This document shows positions 8,897 to 14,966 of a stretch of DNA of 20,148 bases, piece after piece; position 1 is the first letter of the stretch, and every line of letters begins with the position of its first letter. Source of the DNA: Pseudomonadota bacterium (GTDB lineage Bacteria > Myxococcota_A > Polyangia > Polyangiales > Polyangiaceae); the NCBI GenBank assembly GCA_023418705.1, contig JAEZYZ010000094.1, positions 1-20,148 on the forward strand, given 5' to 3'. A program made the translations under genes and the position numbers. The notes under the pieces are model-generated. The model did no database searches. It saw only the letters and a program-made list of their open reading frames with translations, and had not been told where the DNA came from.

Positions 8897-9609
8897 GACG
8901 CCACCAGCTCGAGGTATCGCCGCCGCCGCGCCGCCGACAGCTCGAGGATCTCGCGCTCCGACCAGTGATACACGCGTGCCAGAAGATCCACCTCCGCCAG
9001 CAAGCGGCGGGCGCGCTGCTGCAGCTCGGCCCACACGACCTCGCCGATGTCCAACAGCGCAGACCAGTGCTCCTCGCAGGCGGGGCAGTCCAGACCGAAC
9101 ACGATGTCGGCCTGCGGATCTCCTGCCGCGAGCGCGGCGTCGATCGTCTCGCGCTGCTCGGCGCTCAGCGGCGGCGCCTGGCCCGGGAGGTCGGCCGCGC
9201 TGTCGGCCACGATGCACCGGAGCAGCAGCTCCGCCCCCGGATCGCGAGCCGCGGCCACGAGATCCGCCGAGCAGACGTGCCGCAAGCGAAACCGCCGCTC
9301 CCCCGCCACGAGGTCGAAGGGTGGGTTGGCGAAGTCCGCGGTCGGCAAGCGGAGCGTCGCGACCTCGACCGGAAACTCGACCTGCTCGCCGCACCGCGGG
9401 CAAGCGTGGCCGAGCTCGAGGGTGGGCCCGATCGCGCTTGCCCGCAGATCGAGCAGCGCGCGATCACGGCAGCCGACCGGCGCCTGCCAGAGCGACTCGA
9501 CCGAACGCTCCGGCTCGACGGCGTGCCAGAGCGCCACGCCGCGGGCGAGCGGCTCGAGCGGCTCCAGATCGTCGACCAGGTCCAGCAACTGCCGAGCTCC
9601 GATCGTCAC
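8893..9609 (-). CDS. Zinc-ribbon CIS protein, probable baseplate-assembly (gp26-like) factor
   Basis: The 238-residue protein carries two CxxC knuckles, C70/C73 (CPRC) and C175/C178 (CPAC), which together could bind one zinc ion. The C-terminus is helical, with ARRLLAEVDLLARVYHWSE and a RRRYLELV ending. This layout is typical of conserved tail-cluster proteins often annotated as T4 gp26-like or baseplate proteins, placed just after the tube gene. In phage T4, gp26 is a baseplate hub assembly factor, so assembly help rather than a structural role is plausible. The start is GTG (9609-9607), three bases after the tail-tube stop. The stop overlaps the next ATG. There is no signal peptide or membrane segment. 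Confidence 0.8.
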   Translation of the reverse strand: MTIGARQLLDLVDDLEPLEPLARGVALWHAVEPERSVESLWQAPVGCRDRALLDLRASAIGPTLELGHACPRCGEQVEFPVEVATLRLPTADFANPPFDLVAGERRFRLRHVCSADLVAAARDPGAELLLRCIVADSAADLPGQAPPLSAEQRETIDAALAAGDPQADIVFGLDCPACEEHWSALLDIGEVVWAELQQRARRLLAEVDLLARVYHWSEREILELSAARRRRYLELVAS

Positions 9610-9612
9610 GGA

Positions 9613-10140
9613 TCAGGCCTGCGGGACGTCGAACGCGGGCTCGGTGGGCTCGGCCACGGCCGTGTCACGCTCCCAGCCTTCGTTTTCGAGCTTCAGCGTT
9701 TGGATGGCCACGGCGTTGGCCGACGCATCGAGCTCGGGCATGGCCTGGTACTCGCTCACCCAGCAGCGGTGGATGTTGTACGCGATCACGAGCTGCCCGG
9801 CCTCGTTGTACAGCTCGAGGGTGATGTCCTTGCGGAAGTCCTCGAGGGAGACTTGCTTGCCCAGCCCGGCCCCCTGATTCCAGACCTTGTTCGCCCAGCG
9901 CTCGAACTCCGGGTCGTGCGTGATCCCTCGCTCGAGCGTGATGGCCTCGAACTTGGTCTGTCCAGGAGCGCGGATCACCGTGCTCGGGTCGCCGCCGTCC
10001 CGGTGCTCGATGACCTCGGTGGTGCGCTTGAGCGCGCTGACCTTGCTCACCCCGGCGACGTAGCGGTTGTCCCATTTGACGCGGAACTTGAAGTTTTTGT
10101 ACGGATCTCTTCGCTGAGCATTCACGCTGAATTGGGCCAT
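9613..10140 (-). CDS. Tail tube protein (phage T4 gp19 family)
   Basis: The 175-residue protein has the size and pattern of the gp19/Hcp-like inner tube family of CIS: RDPYKNFKFRVKWDNRYVAGVSKVSAL near the N-terminus, IEHRDGG and TLERGITHD in the middle, and an IQTLKLENEGWERD segment near the end. Hexameric rings of such proteins stack to form the rigid tube that the sheath drives into a target. The ATG at 10140 has an AGGAG ribosome binding site 6 bases upstream. Only one tube gene is visible, against two sheath genes. The final ~15 residues (Glu/Pro/Ala-rich) look disordered. Confidence 0.96.
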   Translation of the reverse strand: MAQFSVNAQRRDPYKNFKFRVKWDNRYVAGVSKVSALKRTTEVIEHRDGGDPSTVIRAPGQTKFEAITLERGITHDPEFERWANKVWNQGAGLGKQVSLEDFRKDITLELYNEAGQLVIAYNIHRCWVSEYQAMPELDASANAVAIQTLKLENEGWERDTAVAEPTEPAFDVPQA

Positions 10141-10146
10141 CGAAAT

Positions 10147-10151
10147 CTCCT
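10147..10151 (-). promoter_or_regulatory. Ribosome binding site of the tail tube gene
   Basis: AGGAG on the minus strand, 6 bases before the ATG at 10140, within the 16-base gap after the sheath B stop. It gives the tube its own strong initiation signal, consistent with the high copy number needed. Confidence 0.7.
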
Positions 10152-10156
10152 GCGGG

Positions 10157-11986
10157 TCATCCCGCCTGCGAGACGAGCTGCTGAATCCGGAGGATCACGA
10201 ACTCAGCGGGTTTGAGCGGCGCGAACCCCACCAGGACGTTGACGATCCCGAGGTCGATGTCGGCCTGGGTCGTGGTCTCTCGATCGCATTTGACGAAGTA
10301 CGCCTCGGCCGGCGACGCGCCCGCGAAGGCTCCCTGCCGGAACAGGCCGTGCAGGAAGCTGCCGATCGCCAGCCGCAGCTCTCTCCAGAGGGGTTCGTCG
10401 TTCGGCTCGAAGACCGCCCACTGCGTGCCGCGGTACAGGCTCTCCTGAAGGTACAGCGCGAGCCGCCGCACCGGGACGTACTTCCACTCGCTGGCGAGGA
10501 CGTTCGCCCCCGACAGGGTGCGCGCGCCCCAGAGCACCGTTCCATAGACGGGGAAGCTGCGGAACGCGTTGACCCCGAAATCATTGAGGGTCCCTTGTTG
10601 GACGTCGGTGAGCTTGGTCGTGAGCTCGACCACGCCCCGCGCGGTCGCGTCGATCCCGGCCGGGGCCTTCCAGATCCCGCGCTGCGCGTCGGTGCGCGCC
10701 ATGATGCCGGCGACGACCCCGCACGGAGGAAACTCTGCGGCGCGCCCTTCCTGCAACGGATCGGCCGCCATGACGCGAGGGAAATAGAGCGCGGCGTTGT
10801 CGCTGCGCGTCGCGAACGTCGTGACCGCCGCGGTCGCCGCTGCGGCGGTCGCCCACTCCTCTGGGGGATCCATGATCAAGAAGGCGCGCTCCTCTTCCAC
10901 GAAGGTCATGGCGGAGTTCCAGAGCAACGGATCGGGCGAGGTGGCGCTCGCCGACCAGGACGCGAGCGGCAGGCAGAGCAGGTTGAACAGGTCGGCGTTC
11001 CTGAGCGCGTACATGCCCGTCCGCGGAGCGTCTTCCCCGAGCACGTGGGCAGAGCTCGGCGGCAGGCCGTCGGCGCCGCCCGACAGCCGCACGGCGTCGC
11101 CATCCGCAGGCGCGGCGAAGGTCGCAGACCCGACTCGGCAGAGGTTGCTCCGCCGCTCGAGCACCCTCGGCAGCCAGCGCGCGTGGCTCGGCTCATGGCT
11201 GACCGCGCGATGGACCTCTTGGGTGACCGGATTGCCGGCGTCGTCGAGCTCGGACAAGGTGAGCTGAAAGGTGCCGGAGGGAGCGTCGGCTGGCGTGGAG
11301 ACCTCGGCGCGGAGGCGATTGCCCCACACCCCCGGGTTGGCCGCGACGAGCTGGAGATCCGTGCCCAAGATACCGCTCGCGGCCCAGGGTGCGGCCCCGA
11401 CCTGCAGCGCGGCCACGCCCGAAGCGTTCGGGCCCGACGTCCACGTCCCCTCCGGCGGCGCGGCGTCGGGTAAGCTGCCGTCGACGCTGACCAGCGGTCC
11501 GTCGCCTCCGCTCATCCCTTCGATGTCCGCCTGAGGATCCGCGTCGGACAGGTCGATGGTGGCCGACGCCGTGGCGTCCGTCGACAAACTGCCGTCCTCG
11601 TGAATGCCGGTGATCGTGAGGGTGAACGCCGTCCCGGAGACGTCGCTGACCTCAGCCTGAAAGCCGATCAGGGTCGCGTCCGTCGTGAGCCCGACGTCGG
11701 CGAGCAGCGTGATGCCGGGCTCGGTGTTGACGGCGCGCACGATCAAGGCTTGCCGGCCGCCGTTCAGATAGAAGTGCCGGACGGCCTGCGACAGCGGGCT
11801 GTCGCGGTGCAGCCCGCCGAAGAGGCGCTCGAAATCCGCGAAGCTCTCGCAAGCGGTGGGGGTGTCGATCGGCCCGCGCGACGTCCCGCCAACGAACGCG
11901 GTGATCGACGTTGCGACCCCGGTGATGCTGCGGGTGCCGCTCGGGATTTCCTCGATGTACACGCCCGGTGCGGTCAGAACAGTCAT
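10157..11986 (-). CDS. Contractile tail sheath protein B, with ~110-residue insert
   Basis: The 609-residue sheath starts MTVLTAPGVYIEEIPSG, the classic sheath N-terminus, and ends with a CDRETTTQAD...GIVNVLVGFAPLKPAEFV segment, the conserved C-terminal domain that builds the inter-subunit mesh. It is paralogous to sheath A, sharing the N-terminal motif, SxLSQAVRHFYLNGG, an AxxPGVWGNRLR segment, a WKYVPVRRLALYLQESL run and the C-terminal motif. The 112-residue length difference is almost entirely one insert at about residues 88-205, between the VRAV strand and the GVWGN segment. The insert is rich in Thr, Ser, Gly and Asp with alternating hydrophobic positions, suggesting a beta-sandwich. In sheaths, insertions commonly face the particle exterior. 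A GAGGGAG ribosome binding site lies 5 bases upstream. Confidence 0.96.
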   Translation of the reverse strand: MTVLTAPGVYIEEIPSGTRSITGVATSITAFVGGTSRGPIDTPTACESFADFERLFGGLHRDSPLSQAVRHFYLNGGRQALIVRAVNTEPGITLLADVGLTTDATLIGFQAEVSDVSGTAFTLTITGIHEDGSLSTDATASATIDLSDADPQADIEGMSGGDGPLVSVDGSLPDAAPPEGTWTSGPNASGVAALQVGAAPWAASGILGTDLQLVAANPGVWGNRLRAEVSTPADAPSGTFQLTLSELDDAGNPVTQEVHRAVSHEPSHARWLPRVLERRSNLCRVGSATFAAPADGDAVRLSGGADGLPPSSAHVLGEDAPRTGMYALRNADLFNLLCLPLASWSASATSPDPLLWNSAMTFVEEERAFLIMDPPEEWATAAAATAAVTTFATRSDNAALYFPRVMAADPLQEGRAAEFPPCGVVAGIMARTDAQRGIWKAPAGIDATARGVVELTTKLTDVQQGTLNDFGVNAFRSFPVYGTVLWGARTLSGANVLASEWKYVPVRRLALYLQESLYRGTQWAVFEPNDEPLWRELRLAIGSFLHGLFRQGAFAGASPAEAYFVKCDRETTTQADIDLGIVNVLVGFAPLKPAEFVILRIQQLVSQAG

Positions 11987-11991
11987 GAAGG

Positions 11992-11998
11992 CTCCCTC
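11992..11998 (-). promoter_or_regulatory. Ribosome binding site of sheath B
   Basis: GAGGGAG on the minus strand, 5 bases before the ATG at 11986, inside the 30-base gap between the two sheath genes. It supports this start and independent initiation of sheath B. Confidence 0.7.
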
Positions 11999-12011
11999 GA
12001 GATGGCCAAAG

Positions 12012-12027
12012 CCGGGTCAGGACCCGG
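12012..12027. repeat. Short inverted repeat over the sheath A stop codon
   Basis: CCGGGTC and GACCCGG face each other across two bases, forming a perfect palindrome (a 6-bp GC-only stem if a 4-base loop is allowed). It includes the TGA of sheath A. There is no U-run after it, so it is not a standard terminator; mRNA processing or modest attenuation between the two sheath genes is possible. Confidence 0.4.
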
Positions 12028-13510
12028 ATTGACCTGCGATTTGCTGAAACTTCAGCACCACGAACTCCGCCGGCTTCAGCGGAGCGAAGCCGACGACGAT
12101 GTTGACGATCCCCTGGTCGACGTCGGCCGCCGTCGTCGTCTCGCGGTCGCACTTGACCAGGTACGCCTCGCGCGGCGTCTCCCCTTGAAAGGCCCCGGCG
12201 ACGAACAGGCGCTGCATGAAGCTGCCGACCGCCGCGCGGATCTGCGCCCACAGCGGTTCGTCGTTCGACTCGAAGACCACCCAGTTCAACCCGCGGCGCA
12301 GGCTCGCCTCGATGAAGAGGGCCGTTCGCCGCACCGGCACGTACTTCCACTCGCTGGCACGCGCGTCGGAGCCAAACGCCGTTCGGCTCCCCCAGATCAC
12401 GGGCCCCGCGACCGGTCGGGTCGCGAGCGCGTTGACGCCGCGCTCGTTGAGGGCCCCGATGCGGTCCTCGGTCAACGGCTCGACCAGCTCGCTGACCCCC
12501 CTCAGGGTCGCCTCCAGGCCCGCGGGCGCCTTCCACACGCCGCGGGTCGCGTCCGTGCGCGCCATCACCCCCGCGATGAACCCGGAGGGTGGAAATTCCC
12601 GCACCAGCCCGTCCTTCAATGGATCCACCGCCCGCACCCGCGGGTGCACCATGATGACGTTCGGGCTCTGGAGCGCCGTCATCCCGGTCATGTCCGCCGC
12701 GTCTTCGTAGTCGACCCAGGCGTCCGGAGGATCCACGAGGAGCATCGCCCGCAAGCGCTCGCAAAAGGGCAAAACCTCCTCATAAGCATTGGTCGGCACG
12801 CTGGTGCCGTCGTCCGCGTAGGGCGACACTTGAACGAGGTTGACCGTATCGGCCAGATCGAGCCGTGCCGCCGCGGCCGCCACGTCGCCCACTCCGATCG
12901 CGCCGCCTTCGGTGCCCGCGGCGGTGGGCGCGACGTCGGTGGCGACCGCGGGGCGCGCCATCGGGCTGCCCGTGACGACGCGGACCAACTTGGACTGCGA
13001 CTCGAGGACGTTGGTGACCTGTCGCTGGGAGGCGGCCGCAACGGACAAAAACCGGAACGTCTCGGTCGTCTCGGCCACCGTGTCGGTCACGGTGAGGTGG
13101 AACCCGTCGGGACCGGGATTGTCGAGCGCCCCGCCGTGCGAGACGGAAATGCGCAGGCCGTTGCCCCACTCCCCGGGGCTTCGGGCCTCGAGCGCGAGCC
13201 CGCCTCCCAGGGTGAAGCGCGCCGGCGTGGCGCCGGCGGGCGCGACGCGGACGATCAGCGCCGCGCTGCCCCCGTTCAGGAAAAAATGCCGGACCGCGTG
13301 AGAAAGCTCGCTCCGTTCGGAGAGCCCGCCGCAGACGCGTTCGAAATCCGCCCAGGATCCGATGCGCGTGGGCGGGCTGGTCAGCGCCGTTTCACCCCGC
13401 TCACACCGGCCGATGAACGCGGTCACCGACGTCGCGACCCCGGTGATGGCACGCGCCCCGCTCGGCACTTCGTCGACATAGACCCCGGGCGCTGCGAGTT
13501 GAACCGCCAT
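12017..13510 (-). CDS. Contractile tail sheath protein A
   Basis: The 497-residue sheath begins MAVQLAAPGVYVDEVPSG and carries SELSHAVRHFFLNGG, a SPGEWGNGLRISVSHGG segment, a WKYVPVRRTALFIEASLRRG run and the C-terminal CDRETTTAADVDQGIVNIVVGFAPLKPAEF motif, all matching the contractile sheath family. It is the first gene of the CIS operon in this window. The frame stays open to 13624, but the ATG at 13510 is preferred: it gives the canonical N-terminus directly and has a GAGGTGAGGT ribosome binding site a few bases upstream. It lacks the insert seen in sheath B, so it is the compact core sheath. Having two or more sheath paralogs is common in Afp/PVC-type systems, where they occupy different positions along the particle. 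Confidence 0.96.
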   Translation of the reverse strand: MAVQLAAPGVYVDEVPSGARAITGVATSVTAFIGRCERGETALTSPPTRIGSWADFERVCGGLSERSELSHAVRHFFLNGGSAALIVRVAPAGATPARFTLGGGLALEARSPGEWGNGLRISVSHGGALDNPGPDGFHLTVTDTVAETTETFRFLSVAAASQRQVTNVLESQSKLVRVVTGSPMARPAVATDVAPTAAGTEGGAIGVGDVAAAAARLDLADTVNLVQVSPYADDGTSVPTNAYEEVLPFCERLRAMLLVDPPDAWVDYEDAADMTGMTALQSPNVIMVHPRVRAVDPLKDGLVREFPPSGFIAGVMARTDATRGVWKAPAGLEATLRGVSELVEPLTEDRIGALNERGVNALATRPVAGPVIWGSRTAFGSDARASEWKYVPVRRTALFIEASLRRGLNWVVFESNDEPLWAQIRAAVGSFMQRLFVAGAFQGETPREAYLVKCDRETTTAADVDQGIVNIVVGFAPLKPAEFVVLKFQQIAGQSGS

Positions 13511-13594
13511 CAGTACCTCACCTCGCAGCCGACCATAACATCCGAACGCAGCAGCGGGAACCGCTTCCGGGCGAAAACTGCACCTGCCACTCGA

Positions 13595-13624
13595 TTGCAG
13601 GCGCATCCCTTGCAAGCGCATCAC
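13595..13624. repeat. Tandem 15-bp direct repeat upstream of sheath A
   Basis: TTGCAGGCGCATCCC is followed at once by TTGCAAGCGCATCAC, matching at 13 of 15 positions. It lies 85-114 bases upstream of the sheath A ATG. The 15-bp spacing and the location suggest a binding site for a regulator that binds as a tandem pair, but chance or a relic duplication cannot be excluded. Confidence 0.5.
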
Positions 13625-13698
13625 TCCCGCGGCTGACCGGTCCGATGGCCGTCGACCCGCACGATGCGCGACCGTCGCGCGGAATCACTCTGAATTCG

Positions 13699-13710
13699 GA
13701 CACTTGTGTC
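13699..13710. promoter_or_regulatory. Operator-like palindrome GACAC-TT-GTGTC
   Basis: A perfect 5-bp inverted repeat with a 2-base centre, in a locally AT-richer patch next to GAATTC, about 190 bases upstream of sheath A. The size fits a dimeric repressor or activator half-site pair. No regulator gene is visible in the window. Confidence 0.3.
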
Positions 13711-13887
13711 TTCTGGCACTCGACCGATCGCGGCCTGAAGCAGAGCGCCACCTTCACTCCCCAAATGCGCACCATCTACCCTCGAGAGATACACGCCGCT
13801 GGCGAGGGCGCCGAACCTGGCGCGCTCGCTCGTGCTGCCGCTTTCGGATCTGCCTCGATCCTGATCCTCGGCGCTTGTCCCGAAGGC

Positions 13888-14568
13888 TCAAGAGCCCGGA
13901 ACGCGCAGGTGGCCGATGAGCACGGAGAACTCTACCCATTGATCGGCCAGCGGTAGATCCCGCGCGCTCCGCTGTAGCCAGTAGGTGAAGTAGTAGTTCA
14001 CCCCCAGCGCGACGTGCCACGTGCGTGGCCCCGGCCCGGTCGGAATGAGCACGCCGGCGCCAGGGGCGACGAACAGCTGCCAGAACGTTTCGCTCCTTGC
14101 GAGCTCGCGTCCATCCGCGTCCAGCGGATCGCTCGTCTCACGAAATTCACGGGCATAAGCCAGCCCCCACCCGGGTGAGACGGCAACGAACAGGGACGGA
14201 CGCGGGGGCTTCAGCGCCGTCATCAAGCGGAGCCGCGGCCCGCTTCGGAACAGGCCGTTGTCGGTCATCGGACCGCCGTAAGGCAGCCCGCCAATTCCCC
14301 ACCGAAGAAACCCGCCGCCGGTCACGTACCGGTTTCCGAACATCAGCTCGCCCGTGATCCCGAGCGTCCCGGCGCTGTGGTCTTCACTCTCAGCGCTTCC
14401 GGTAGGCATGCCCAGGTCGACCCCGGCGGATACCATTTCGACGTGGGTCCACGGCGGCTCGAGTTGCTCCGATCCTTCCTGGGCGGCAGCCTGCGGGGGA
14501 TCGGGGGCCGCGTGAAGGGTGCTCGCCTGAAGCAGGACCAAGACGAGCGGACGGCAGCTGCGTTTCAT
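13888..14568 (-). CDS. Secreted, probable outer-membrane beta-barrel protein
   Basis: The 226-residue protein starts MKRSCRPLVLVLLQASTLHA, a clear signal peptide with likely cleavage after A20. A Pro/Gln/Glu-rich linker follows, then alternating hydrophobic/polar strands rich in Gly and aromatic residues: GVDLGMPTG, GGGFLRWGIGGLPYGG, SLFVAVSPGWGLAYA, FVAPGAGVLIPTG and WHVALGVNYYFTYW. This pattern fits a small outer-membrane beta-barrel; I cannot name a family. The ATG at 14568 is chosen over a longer open frame because it starts the signal peptide, with CAGGAG about 11 bases upstream. It lies upstream of the CIS operon on the same strand but with a 377-base gap, so it is probably a separate transcript. 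Confidence 0.78.
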   Translation of the reverse strand: MKRSCRPLVLVLLQASTLHAAPDPPQAAAQEGSEQLEPPWTHVEMVSAGVDLGMPTGSAESEDHSAGTLGITGELMFGNRYVTGGGFLRWGIGGLPYGGPMTDNGLFRSGPRLRLMTALKPPRPSLFVAVSPGWGLAYAREFRETSDPLDADGRELARSETFWQLFVAPGAGVLIPTGPGPRTWHVALGVNYYFTYWLQRSARDLPLADQWVEFSVLIGHLRVPGS

Positions 14569-14966
14569 GCTGGTGGGCTCCTGGCAGCCTATAGCACTTG
14601 GGATTCCCCTTCGAAGCGGCGGCGCTCCTTGCTCGGAGCCGATCCGCGCGCAACCAACCGCGCAGGGTCTCCGCGGCGACATGACGGCGAAGCGAGCCGG
14701 GTGTGATGAACGCCTGCTCGCTTTGTGCAGGCAGATCGCCTCACGATTTTTCGGGCATCTGCGGACGCGGAGCGGTTGCGTCGCGAGCGTGCATGCGCCC
14801 GCGAAACCCTCTCGCTCTGCCGCGGCGTCGCCTCTCCTTCGCTAAGCACTTCAGAAAGCCTGGGATCCAGGGCTCCGATGTAGGCACGAGACGTTGCAAA
14901 CCCTCGATTGAATGACGAATGTTGCTGCCCTACCATCGCCGTCGCTTCGAAGGGCCGACGAGAAAC
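14569..14966. promoter_or_regulatory. 398-base divergent intergenic region
   Basis: This separates the minus-strand beta-barrel gene from the plus-strand OmpA operon, so both promoters should lie here. An imperfect hairpin CCTGG-GAT-CCAGG (14859-14871) is visible, and a TTGCAA (14894-14899) could act as a weak -35 for the plus strand, but no good -10 is seen. Short open frames here have mixed third-position usage and no coding look. I see nothing else in it. Confidence 0.4.

Larger units (their letters stand above)
13511..13887 (-). promoter_or_regulatory. 377-base upstream region of the CIS operon
   Basis: No convincing gene lies here. Reading toward sheath A it holds a 12-bp palindrome (13699-13710), a 15-bp tandem direct repeat (13595-13624), a weak -10-like TATGGT (13537-13532) with only a poor -35 (TTCCCG) 17 bases upstream, and the ribosome binding site GAGGTGAGGT at about 13515-13524. 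Because the gene before it (13888-14568) is on the same strand and 377 bases away, the main CIS promoter probably lies here. The exact promoter cannot be fixed by eye. No terminator for the upstream gene is evident. Confidence 0.45.

Noticed and set aside
13574..13589. Possible sigma-54 promoter (TGGCAG...GTTT, minus strand)
   Set aside because: The -24 half is close to consensus but the -12 element lacks the essential GC.
13511..13624. Longer start for sheath A at 13624
   Set aside because: It would add a non-sheath-like N-terminal tail; the ATG at 13510 has a good ribosome binding site and gives the canonical sheath N-terminus.
11600..13636. 678-codon plus-strand open frame
   Set aside because: It is opposite the two sheath genes, which are unambiguous; the translated product is Arg/Gly/Asp-rich noise.
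13645..13956. 103-codon plus-strand open frame upstream of the CIS operon
   Set aside because: It overlaps the 3' end of the beta-barrel gene, has no clear ribosome binding site and has mixed third-position usage.
14703..14915. 70-codon plus-strand frame with several Cys residues
   Set aside because: Third-position G/C is much lower than in the real genes of the window, and there is no ribosome binding site.
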